Below, piece by piece: positions 56,085-64,000 of a stretch of 64,000 bases of DNA (position 1 is its first letter; every line of letters begins with the position of its first letter). The stretch is taken from the NCBI RefSeq assembly GCF_010993705.1, contig NZ_WOFO01000002.1, positions 310,001-374,000 on the forward strand, given 5' to 3'. The notes under the pieces were generated by a model, which made no database searches, was not told the origin of the DNA, and was given only the letters and a program-made list of their open reading frames with translations. The stretch is from Cyclobacterium sp. SYSU L10401 (lineage in GTDB: Bacteria; Bacteroidota; Bacteroidia; Cytophagales; Cyclobacteriaceae). Both the position numbers and the translations under genes were made by a program.

Positions 56085-57275
56085 TTATTCTTTAATCAGG
56101 TTAAATGTTCCGTCAATTAAGAATTCTGTGGTTTCATCCAGCCCCGACCCGCCCAAGATTTCAATATGGTCATTATTTGATAGGCCTGTTTTGACTTCCC
56201 GTTTCACAAACGTGTAGCCCGTTTCCGAACTGTTTTGAAGTGTTAAAACATAAAAATTTCCTTCCATTTCAACCAGCGCATCATTGGGTAAGGCCCATTT
56301 TTCTTCTGACGCGGTATAAATACTTGCTTCGACATACATGCCCGGATTAAATCTTTGAGTAAGTTTTTCATCCACTAAATGACCGTGAATGCCCACCGTT
56401 CTTTCTTCTGGGTCAATGGTTTTACTGATTAAATAAATGGCCGCTTCGTATTCTTTACTACTATCTTCCTGAATCCTGAAGCGGATGGGTTGTCCAATAC
56501 GTATTTTCGCCAAATCTTTCTCAAAGACGTTCAATTCCAAGTGAACATGGTCGGTATTAACGATGGAAACGGCCATTTGTGATGGCGTTAGGAAAGCACC
56601 TTGTGAAATGGCCACTTCCGTTACATACCCACTGATGGGAGATCGTACCGCTATACTGGTTCGAATGTTTTCTAGGGTAAACGTATTGGGATCAATGTTC
56701 ATCAGCGCCAACTTCTTACCTAAGGATGCTACCCTGGCGCTCGTGACCGTATAGTCCGATTCTGCTTTAAGAAATTTCTTTTGAGAACTGATACTGTCCT
56801 GAACCAGGTTTTTCTGTCGCTCGTAGTCGGATTGAAGATAGACCAATTGCCCCTTTGCTTCCAGGAAATCCTGTTGGATTTGTACATAATCTGGATTCTC
56901 GAGAACGAAAAGTACCTGCCCTTTTTTCACACTTTGGCCAGGTAATAAACTGATTTCTTTCACCGTTCCGCCAAAGTAGCTACTTACCGCGGCTCGATTT
57001 TCGGGCGGGACATCGATCATACCTTTGGCCTTAACCACTTCATAAAAGGGCACCATTTGCATGGTTCCCAAGGCCATGTGGGAGGACTCAAATTGAGTTT
57101 TCGTCACTTCGTAGGTTTCCACCCCTGATGATTCCTGAGCAATATCCGTGGGGATTTCCGGATCCGAACTGGAGGAACAAGAAGACAGCACAATAGTAGC
57201 GGCAATGGCCCAGAAGCCAAAGGCGTACCTTTTTGCGGAGTGATTGCTTCTGCTTTTTAAGTATAAGGAGTTCAT
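56085..57275 (-). CDS. Lipoprotein periplasmic adaptor subunit of a metal-efflux RND system (CusB/CzcB-like)
   Basis: The 396-residue protein has a lipoprotein signal with lipobox LSSC. It then follows the membrane-fusion protein order: beta-barrel, lipoyl half (KKGQVLFVLENPDYVQIQQD), alpha-helical hairpin (about residues 130-200), second lipoyl half and C-terminal membrane-proximal domain. It links the inner-membrane pump with the outer-membrane channel. No His-rich tail or Met-rich metal-binding cluster is obvious. Its start lies one base after the stop of the pump gene, so both are translated from one mRNA. Confidence 0.9.
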   Translation of the reverse strand: MNSLYLKSRSNHSAKRYAFGFWAIAATIVLSSCSSSSDPEIPTDIAQESSGVETYEVTKTQFESSHMALGTMQMVPFYEVVKAKGMIDVPPENRAAVSSYFGGTVKEISLLPGQSVKKGQVLFVLENPDYVQIQQDFLEAKGQLVYLQSDYERQKNLVQDSISSQKKFLKAESDYTVTSARVASLGKKLALMNIDPNTFTLENIRTSIAVRSPISGYVTEVAISQGAFLTPSQMAVSIVNTDHVHLELNVFEKDLAKIRIGQPIRFRIQEDSSKEYEAAIYLISKTIDPEERTVGIHGHLVDEKLTQRFNPGMYVEASIYTASEEKWALPNDALVEMEGNFYVLTLQNSSETGYTFVKREVKTGLSNNDHIEILGGSGLDETTEFLIDGTFNLIKE

Positions 57276-57276
57276 A

Positions 57277-60200
57277 TTAATTCATTATGTAGTTCGCCTC
57301 GAGTACAATCATGTTGTACCGAAAAAGGGTGCCGAGATAGTTTGTTTCGATGGTTGTCGCATTTTCCAGCAATTGGATGTACTGGAGAAAGTCAATTTCA
57401 CCGTTTTGAAATGCCTTTGTGGCATGGATAAGGGTTTCTTCCGAAAGTTTTTTTCCTGACAATTGATAATAGTTGATCCCATCTTCGTATTTTTTCAAGT
57501 CTGACCGCAGCGACTGGTATTGGGAAGTCAGCTGAATTTTATAGTTTTCGGATTGAGATGCTAAAATAGAAGCTCCGGTTTTGGCCGCATTAATTTTAGA
57601 CTTTTGCGCTCCGAACCATAGCGGAATCCCAAGACCTACCTGAAAGCCGGAATAACTTTGAATCCCGGTTCCATTATTGGTGCCTTGAAATACAGAAGCG
57701 TTCAAATCGGGCAGCAGTTGCTGTTTTTCCAGGTTGATTTTTCTATCGGCCAATTTTAAAGCGTCTGAATAGTATTGAAGTGCTGGATGGTAAAGGGTAT
57801 CCATGGGCATTAACTCCAATCGGGTAAGCGCTTGATTGTGTGCCGTGTAATTCGAATTAGATTGAAGCCATTGATTCAACCTTATTCGGGCTTTTTGCTG
57901 GCTTTCCTGTATCTGCCTGAGTTGGATAGAAACTTCCTTGCTCTTGGTCTCTGCGGTTAATTTCTCCAGATAATTAGACTCGCCTTGCTCAAATTTCCTA
58001 TTTGCTGCATGTTCAAATGTACTGTACAGACTATCCAGGTAGTTGAAATTAGTGAGCATTTCCTGCCAGTAAACAATTTCATAGTAGGCTTTCAACACCT
58101 CCCTGGTAACCAGATACCTATCCATAGCATATTGGTCAGTAGCTAATTTGATTTCGCCTTTCATCACGTTCCGCTGGGAACCGTATACAGTAGGGAATTT
58201 TAGGGATTGACTAATTCCCCAAACGTTAAGTGCCAAATCATTGGGGGCAATGTTGTTCTCATCTTTATTATAATAAATCTCCGTTTTACCAATGTCAATG
58301 GCACTTCCCAACAGTTGCTTGCTTTGGTCCACTTGCTGAGAAGACGCCTTTAGGCCCCTATTATTTTCCAAAGCGATTTCCACGGCCTGATTAGCGGAGA
58401 TTTTTTGATCTTGACCGTAGCCCAATCCTGGAAGAGTAATTAAAAGCAATAGCACAAGTCCCTTTACCGATGACTTAACTCTTGGAAAATGCCCCTTTCT
58501 ATCAAACAAGGCGTAAAGAACGGGTAGTACCACTAGGGTAAGTGCGGTTGCGGATATTAGTCCTCCTACCACTACGGTAGCCAAGGGCCTTTGCACCTCT
58601 GCTCCGGCGGAAGTGGAAATAGCCATGGGTAAAAACCCCAATGCAGCGGCCGATGCCGTGAGGAGTACAGGTCGTAACCGGTTCCTGGTACCCGTCAAAA
58701 TCCGCCTGTTGATGTCCTGGATGCCCTGCGCCTTTAGGTCTTTAAACTCTTCAATCAGGACGATTCCGTTCAGCACAGCAATACCAAAGAGTGCGATAAA
58801 GCCAACCCCGGCAGAAATACTAAATGGCATATCCCGAATGTACAACAGGATGACCCCTCCCACGGCTGACATGGGAATTGCACTGTAAATTATGAGGGCT
58901 TCTTTCACCGAATTAAAGGCAAAATAGAGAAGGATAAAAATTAAAATGAGGGCCAAGGGTACCGCAATCATTAAGCGGTCTCTGGCAGTTCTCAAGTTTT
59001 CAAACTGACCACCATATTCGACCGTGTAACCAGGAGGTAAATCAATTTCTCTATTGATAACCTGCTGCACGTCTTTCACCACCGATTCCAAATCCCGGCC
59101 CCGTACGTTTACCCCAACCACAATTCTTCGTTTCGTATCGTCTCTCGATATTTTGGCCGGCCCGGTGGTATAGCTAACGGTGGCAAATTCGCTGAGGGGT
59201 ACTTGATTTCCATTTGGAAGTTGAATAGTAGCCATTTCAATATCGTCCAAATCCTGATGATGTTCCCGATCAAACCGAACCACTAAATCAAATTGCTTTT
59301 CACCTTCAAATACGGTTCCGGCAGCTTTCCCGGCAAAGCCCATGGTGATGATGCTGTTGAGTTCATCCACATTCATCCCATATTTTGCAATCATTTGCCG
59401 GTTATAATTCACCGACATTTGAGGGAGGCCCGCCACTTTCTCAACGATGATATCGGCTGCTCCTTCAATAAGTTGAATCGCTTTTTCAACCTCCTGGGCT
59501 TTGCTGTAAAGAATATCCAGGTCTTCGCCAAAAATTTTAATGGCCAAATCGGCCCGCACACCCGTGATCAATTCATTAAAGCGCATTTCAATAGGTTGGG
59601 TAAATTCAAAGTCCACACCGGGGATTTCTGCTGTAAGTGCCTCTTTGAATTTATCGGCTAACTGGTCCTTACTTTCTGCAGTTACCCAATCTCCTTTTGG
59701 AATCAGTTTGATAATGACATCACTTTCTTCCATGGACATGGGATCGGTGGGAACTTCAGCAGCTCCAATCCTACTCACCACCTGATCCACTTCAGGAAAC
59801 TGAATCAGTATCTTTTCCATTCGTGTCGTGGCTTTTATGGTATTGCTCAAGGAAGTGCCTGTCTTCAATACCGGCTGGATTACGAAATCACCTTCATCCA
59901 GTGTGGGGACAAATTCACCCCCCATGCTGCTAAAGAGAAAGCCTACCCCGATAAGTAGTGCCGCAGATAAACTTAGAACGATTTTTTTCCGTCTCAGCGC
60001 CCAGGCCATGGTAGGTCTGTATTTGTCTTCCAGAAAGGTGATGAGACGAGAGGAAATGGTTTTTTTGGTAGGATCAGAAGGCTTTATAAACAAAGAAGCC
60101 ATTACGGGAACGTAGGTAAAACACATAATCATCGCTCCAATCAATGCAAAAGAAAAAACCAGGGCCATGGGCCGGAACATTTTTCCTTCTACTCCCACCA

Positions 60201-61608
60201 AAGAGAGTATGGGAATGAATACAATGATGATAATGAGCTGACCGAACACAGCCGAGTGCATCATTTTACTGGCACCATGATGGGTGATTTTATCTATGAA
60301 GCGCTGTCTTTCTGCTTTAGGCAATGCCAGTAATGTGGATCGCTCTGCCGTTATTTTAAAGGCAATAAATTCTACAATTATCACCGCTCCGTCGATGATA
60401 ATCCCAAAATCTATGGCCCCCAGACTCATCAGGTTGGCATCCACTCCGAAGATGTACATGAGGGATAGGGCAAAAAGCAAACACATGGGGATGACCGATG
60501 CTACCACTAGTCCGGATCGGATATTGCCAAGCAGAAGCACAACGACAAAAATCACGATAAGACATCCCAAAATCAGGTTTTCGGCGATGGTAAAGGTGGT
60601 TTTGGCGATGAGTTCACTTCTTTCCAAAAAAGGATTGATATGAATCCCCGGAGGGAGGGTGGTGGATATCTGGGCAACCCTTTCTTTAACAGATTCTATG
60701 GTCGCTTTGGAATTGGCTCCCTTAAGCATCATCACTTGCCCCAATACTTTTTCGCCCTCTCCGTTGCCGGTGATGGCACCGAATCGCGTCGCATGCCCGA
60801 AACCAACGCTGGCTACATCTTTAATAAAGATGGGTGTCCCTTTCCTGTTTTCAATGACAATGTTTTCAATATCTTCCAAAGAACCAACCAAACCTTCTCC
60901 TCTGATGAAAAAGGCTTGGTTGGTTTTTTCAATGTAGCCACCCCCTGCCACGCTATTGTTTTTCTCCAATGCCGAAAAAGCTTCAGCGACAGAAATATTC
61001 AGGCTTCGGAGTTTTTCAGGGTTGAGTGCCACCTCGTATTGTTTGAGGTAACCGCCCCAGGTATTTACTTCTACCACCCCCGGTATGCCGGAAAGTTGTC
61101 GCCTGACCACCCAATCCTGTATGGTTCGCATATCGGATAATGTATACTCATCCCGATGAAGCGAATCTACCTCGATCACATACTGATAGATTTCACCCAG
61201 ACCGGTGGTGATTGGCCCCATAAATGGTTTTCCAAAGCCAGCCGGAATTTTTTCCTCGGCAGCCTTTATTTTTTCTGCTATAAGTTGTCGGGGAAGATAG
61301 GTGCCAATCTTATCATCAAAAACCACTGTTACTACAGACAGCCCGAACTTAGAAATGGATCTGATTTCTTTCACATTGGGCAGGTTGGCCATTTCCAATT
61401 CTACCGGATAGGTAAGGAATTTCTCTACATCTTCAGTAGCTAAGTTTCTAGAAGTGGTGATGATTTGTACCTGATTGTTGGTAACATCCGGAACCGCCCC
61501 TATGGGAATCTCAGTAAGGGAATAAATTCCAAAGGCGATCACTCCTGCTGAAAACAGAAGCACGATCAACTTGTGGTGAATACTGTACTGAATGATCTTC
61601 TCTAGCAT
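57277..61608 (-). CDS. CusA/CzcA-type heavy-metal RND pump fused to a TolC-like outer membrane factor
   Basis: The 1,443-residue protein has an RND pump part (about residues 1-1035) with the HME-family features: 12 membrane helices, and DANLMSLGAIDFGIIIDGAVIIVE in TM4 with charged residues for proton relay. A hydrophobic signal-like segment near 1047-1063 (LVLLLLITLPGLGYGQ) is followed by a TolC-like outer-membrane factor (about 1065-1443) with helical coiled-coil repeats. It exports metal cations such as Cu/Ag or Zn/Co/Cd; specificity is not assigned. The gene starts the operon with the adaptor gene. Confidence 0.92.
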   Translation of the reverse strand: MLEKIIQYSIHHKLIVLLFSAGVIAFGIYSLTEIPIGAVPDVTNNQVQIITTSRNLATEDVEKFLTYPVELEMANLPNVKEIRSISKFGLSVVTVVFDDKIGTYLPRQLIAEKIKAAEEKIPAGFGKPFMGPITTGLGEIYQYVIEVDSLHRDEYTLSDMRTIQDWVVRRQLSGIPGVVEVNTWGGYLKQYEVALNPEKLRSLNISVAEAFSALEKNNSVAGGGYIEKTNQAFFIRGEGLVGSLEDIENIVIENRKGTPIFIKDVASVGFGHATRFGAITGNGEGEKVLGQVMMLKGANSKATIESVKERVAQISTTLPPGIHINPFLERSELIAKTTFTIAENLILGCLIVIFVVVLLLGNIRSGLVVASVIPMCLLFALSLMYIFGVDANLMSLGAIDFGIIIDGAVIIVEFIAFKITAERSTLLALPKAERQRFIDKITHHGASKMMHSAVFGQLIIIIVFIPILSLVGVEGKMFRPMALVFSFALIGAMIMCFTYVPVMASLFIKPSDPTKKTISSRLITFLEDKYRPTMAWALRRKKIVLSLSAALLIGVGFLFSSMGGEFVPTLDEGDFVIQPVLKTGTSLSNTIKATTRMEKILIQFPEVDQVVSRIGAAEVPTDPMSMEESDVIIKLIPKGDWVTAESKDQLADKFKEALTAEIPGVDFEFTQPIEMRFNELITGVRADLAIKIFGEDLDILYSKAQEVEKAIQLIEGAADIIVEKVAGLPQMSVNYNRQMIAKYGMNVDELNSIITMGFAGKAAGTVFEGEKQFDLVVRFDREHHQDLDDIEMATIQLPNGNQVPLSEFATVSYTTGPAKISRDDTKRRIVVGVNVRGRDLESVVKDVQQVINREIDLPPGYTVEYGGQFENLRTARDRLMIAVPLALILIFILLYFAFNSVKEALIIYSAIPMSAVGGVILLYIRDMPFSISAGVGFIALFGIAVLNGIVLIEEFKDLKAQGIQDINRRILTGTRNRLRPVLLTASAAALGFLPMAISTSAGAEVQRPLATVVVGGLISATALTLVVLPVLYALFDRKGHFPRVKSSVKGLVLLLLITLPGLGYGQDQKISANQAVEIALENNRGLKASSQQVDQSKQLLGSAIDIGKTEIYYNKDENNIAPNDLALNVWGISQSLKFPTVYGSQRNVMKGEIKLATDQYAMDRYLVTREVLKAYYEIVYWQEMLTNFNYLDSLYSTFEHAANRKFEQGESNYLEKLTAETKSKEVSIQLRQIQESQQKARIRLNQWLQSNSNYTAHNQALTRLELMPMDTLYHPALQYYSDALKLADRKINLEKQQLLPDLNASVFQGTNNGTGIQSYSGFQVGLGIPLWFGAQKSKINAAKTGASILASQSENYKIQLTSQYQSLRSDLKKYEDGINYYQLSGKKLSEETLIHATKAFQNGEIDFLQYIQLLENATTIETNYLGTLFRYNMIVLEANYIMN

Positions 61609-61960
61609 TGATGAGCTTCATTTTGAATTACTCACCGAATGTAGCCGGACGGTCCTAAAGGCTTTCTCAAGGCTTTCTTAAGATTAGCTTAAGATTGGTA
61701 GTTCTTCTAGTCCTACACGCAGGAAGTAGCCAGTCAGAGCTGATATTCCCATTTCAATCCTGCCAATAAAATAATTCTAACAATTAATAACTTTTGTGAT
61801 AGTGGAAACGCCCGTCTTTTCAGCCAATACGTCTAGTAGCATTATAAAAAGTTTTGCAAAAGCCATATAAATAATATTCTATATGGTCCCGTCATAGGTA
61901 GGCTGCAATTATTCTTTTTGGTCTCGCATGGGTTTCCGCTTTCGGAAGGCTGTGATGCGT
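61609..61960. other. Upstream region of the metal-efflux operon
   Basis: This 352-base gap between the sensor kinase stop and the pump start has the three 11-bp repeats at 61666-61696 and, on the minus strand, TACATTCG (61643-61636), a near-match to the -7 element. Short hairpins occur at 61863-61886 and 61934-61947. No ORF of interest was seen. Confidence 0.5.
61666..61696. promoter_or_regulatory. Three 11-bp-spaced direct repeats, candidate response-regulator site
   Basis: CTTAAGATT occurs at 61677-61685 and 61688-61696, and a degenerate copy (CTCAAGGCT) at 61666-61674, all spaced 11 bases apart. OmpR/PhoB-family regulators bind such tandem repeats. The site is 58-88 bases upstream of the pump start and the adjacent genes encode exactly such a regulator. 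Confidence 0.55.
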
Positions 61961-63331
61961 TCAAAAAGTAATCATCACATTGGTACCCTGACCGTAGGTA
62001 CTGCTAACCTTTAATTCAGCCTGAATGGCATTGGCACATTTTTTTGCTATGGCCAGTCCCAATCCATTTCCTGGAATTTGCTTGTGATCCAAGGCATCTG
62101 ATCGATAAAAACTATCGTAAATATTGACTAAATCATCTTCCTTAATTCCGATTCCATCATCCCTGACATTACAGGTAATTCGGCCTTCTACAATATCTAC
62201 AGCGATACGTATCGTTCCTCCATAATGTGAATATTTAATGGCATTATTTAGGATGTTGTCAATAATGATATTGCTGTAGAAATGAGGTATAAGGGCCTTC
62301 TCCGATTGATTGATATTCAGCCTAATTTTCAGTTTTTTCTTAGTAATCAGGGGTTTAAACCGGGAGATGGATTCATCAATGAGCACGGAAAGAGGTATAA
62401 AAGAATCCTTTTTACTTCCTACGGACGTTTCTAATCGGGCCAACATCAACAGTTGTTCTAAGGTAGCCGTCATTCGGTCGATTTCTTCCAGGCTATAAAG
62501 GATCTTTGCTTCGTACTCCTGTTGAGATCGTGGCTTCCTGATCAGCACCTCCAAGGTGCCACGCAGTGTGGCAAGAGGGGTCCGGAGTTCATGAGACGCA
62601 TCCGACGTAAATTGTTTTTCCTTTTCAATGGCCTTTTCAATTCGCTTCAGCAAGTCATTGAAACTGGAAGAAAGAAGAAAAATTTCATCTTGATTTTTGG
62701 GCAAAGCAACTCTTTCATTCAGATTATTTTGGGTGATATGAGTTATGGTACGAGTCATTTCCTGAATGGGAATCATGCTTCTTCCTGCCAAAAACCGGGA
62801 GATGAAGTATAAGCCTACCAGTAGCACGAAATAAGAAATGATCAAGACCTCTCTCAACCGGGAGATCACAGAAAATGCAGATTCTGAGGATATGGCTGCA
62901 ACGATGTATCCTTTTATCCGATCATTTTCCATAATAGGTAGTTGAACTTGCCGGATGGGGATATCCGTCAGTTCGGCATTGTAATGCCCGCCATCCGCCT
63001 TTCCTTTGAAGGTAAGAAAATCCTGCTTCAGGTTCGGGGATCGATCCATCACCGAACCCTGCTTGTCATTCAATTGAATAAAAACAGGGTTAACTTGGGT
63101 CTCTGTGTGTTCACGCTCTTGCCATTCTTCCTTATTGATAAATTGAATGCTGTCTTTTACGAATTCAATCTCGTTTAAATGCTTTTCTGCTTCGTACGAT
63201 AAATCATTATCCAGGTTTTGTATCACCGTACGCTCGACAATCAAAAAGATGGTGCCAAAAACAACCGCCATGATGATGGCTGTCGCCACCATATAATGCA
63301 GGGCTATTCTATTTTTGAAGCTTAGGTTCAT
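61961..63331 (-). CDS. Sensor histidine kinase (CusS-like)
   Basis: The 456-residue kinase has a first membrane helix (about residues 12-32), a periplasmic sensor domain (about 33-165), a second helix (about 168-188), a HAMP linker, HisKA with FTSDASHELRTPLATLRG (phosphoacceptor His in SHE), and HATPase_c with N, DDGIGI and GNGLGLAIAK motifs. It belongs to the classical OmpR-partner kinase type. Its ATG overlaps the response regulator stop (ATGA). With the metal-efflux operon downstream, sensing of periplasmic metal ions is likely. Confidence 0.9.
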   Translation of the reverse strand: MNLSFKNRIALHYMVATAIIMAVVFGTIFLIVERTVIQNLDNDLSYEAEKHLNEIEFVKDSIQFINKEEWQEREHTETQVNPVFIQLNDKQGSVMDRSPNLKQDFLTFKGKADGGHYNAELTDIPIRQVQLPIMENDRIKGYIVAAISSESAFSVISRLREVLIISYFVLLVGLYFISRFLAGRSMIPIQEMTRTITHITQNNLNERVALPKNQDEIFLLSSSFNDLLKRIEKAIEKEKQFTSDASHELRTPLATLRGTLEVLIRKPRSQQEYEAKILYSLEEIDRMTATLEQLLMLARLETSVGSKKDSFIPLSVLIDESISRFKPLITKKKLKIRLNINQSEKALIPHFYSNIIIDNILNNAIKYSHYGGTIRIAVDIVEGRITCNVRDDGIGIKEDDLVNIYDSFYRSDALDHKQIPGNGLGLAIAKKCANAIQAELKVSSTYGQGTNVMITF

Positions 63332-63996
63332 ATTTCTTTTGCGATGTAACCTACACCACGAACGGTCTGAATGTAATTTTCTTCCTCAGATAAGGAAAGC
63401 TTCTTTCGCAATGCGTTGATGTACACATCGATAACACCAGTATTGTATTCGAAGTGGATATCCCATACACTTTCTATGATCCGCGTTCTTCTACATACCT
63501 TGCCTTTGTTGCGGATAAGGTATTCCAGCAAGGCAAATTCCTTTTGGGTGAGATTAACCTCTTCCTTTCCTTTAAATACCTGATGGGTCTCCGTATTCAG
63601 CGTAATGATTCCCAAGGTAAATAGGGAGTGCTCACCCATCTTTGGTCTCAGTTGCACTTTGATTCGCTCCAGAATTTCCTCGAAATGAAAGGGCTTCTTA
63701 ATATAATCATTTGCGCCAGACTGCAAACCAAACAGCGTTTCGTCAAGCGTGTCCTTGGCGGTTAGAAAAATGACAGGGGTGGTTGGGAATTCTTTTCTGA
63801 ACTGCCTGCAAATTTCGATTCCACTTAATCCCGGAAGCATCCAGTCAAGTAATAGTATATCGTACTCTCCTGATAACGCCAAGCGCAGGCCCAATTTGCC
63901 TTCATCGGCCACATCCACAGCAAACGACTCTTCCTCTAATCCCTGTTTAAGGAAAGCCGCAATTCCCTTTTCGTCTTCAACTATCAAAATCCTCAT
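63328..63996 (-). CDS. OmpR-family response regulator (CusR-like)
   Basis: The 222-residue protein has a receiver domain with acidic pocket EDEKG, phosphoacceptor Asp in LLLDWMLPGLSG (about residue 52), conserved Thr in FLTAKD and Lys in YIKKPF. A winged-helix DNA-binding domain follows (LTQKEFALLEYLIRNKG to TVRGVGYIA). The gene is complete, ends with a four-base overlap with the kinase and lies upstream of the efflux operon on the same strand. Confidence 0.93.
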   Translation of the reverse strand: MRILIVEDEKGIAAFLKQGLEEESFAVDVADEGKLGLRLALSGEYDILLLDWMLPGLSGIEICRQFRKEFPTTPVIFLTAKDTLDETLFGLQSGANDYIKKPFHFEEILERIKVQLRPKMGEHSLFTLGIITLNTETHQVFKGKEEVNLTQKEFALLEYLIRNKGKVCRRTRIIESVWDIHFEYNTGVIDVYINALRKKLSLSEEENYIQTVRGVGYIAKEI

Positions 63997-64000
63997 CTAC

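Overview
The window looks like chromosome from a marine or saline Bacteroidota bacterium of the Cytophagales, probably Cyclobacteriaceae. This is inferred from AT-rich intergenic DNA with TAnnTTTG-type -7 boxes, weak Shine-Dalgarno sites, the gene complement (SufBCDSE operon, prolyl-oligopeptidase-like S9 peptidase, many Gfo/Idh/MocA oxidoreductases, secreted polysaccharide-degrading enzymes, a CusA fused to a TolC-like protein) and FAYVASHDLQEPLRM-type histidine kinases. No rRNA, tRNA, CRISPR array, intact insertion sequence or phage gene was recognised.

Layout. 1-2689: a secreted S9 peptidase cut by the left edge. 2986-3459: an Lrp/AsnC regulator. 3713-9709: a seven-gene iron-sulfur assembly operon (sufB, sufC, sufD, sufS, sufE, a SufT/MIP18-like gene, a bacilliredoxin) closed by a terminator. 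9996-13246: citrate synthase and a DEAD-box RNA helicase, the latter with a leader that can hide its ribosome-binding site. 13375-17844: a Crp/Fnr regulator, a small membrane protein, a ketopantoate-reductase-like protein, a methyltransferase, and an unknown lipoprotein/helical-protein pair. 17976-18148: a MITE-like palindrome. 18397-19866: a Tat-exported oxidoreductase. 19922-27932: two overlapping histidine kinase genes, one encoding about 2,144 residues with about ten PAS and several GAF domains.

28301-43671 is a carbohydrate-acquisition region. A minus-strand operon (a putative helical-barrel enzyme, a CBM9-like/PKD protein and two Gfo/Idh oxidoreductases) diverges from a plus-strand group (secreted nucleoside-hydrolase-like protein, MG2/TonB-plug protein, a three-module alginate-lyase/beta-helix/heparinase protein and another unassigned secreted enzyme). 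There is no SusC/SusD pair in the window. A ROK kinase (44208-45131) and a lipoprotein sulfatase (52202-53665) may belong to the same physiology. Uronic-acid-containing polysaccharides such as alginate are a plausible substrate, but this is inference.

45281-52069 holds an S1-domain protein, an alanine/glycine:cation symporter, an acyl-CoA oxidase-like protein and an SLC13-type transporter with RCK domains. 53857-63996 appears devoted to metal or envelope stress: an ECF sigma factor, a small putative anti-sigma factor and a Spy/CpxP-like periplasmic protein, then a deletion scar joining a thioredoxin gene to a DUF3570 gene, then a Cus/Czc-type efflux system (adaptor plus RND pump fused to an outer-membrane channel) and its CusRS-like two-component system. 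Three 11-bp direct repeats upstream of the pump gene are a good candidate for the response-regulator site.
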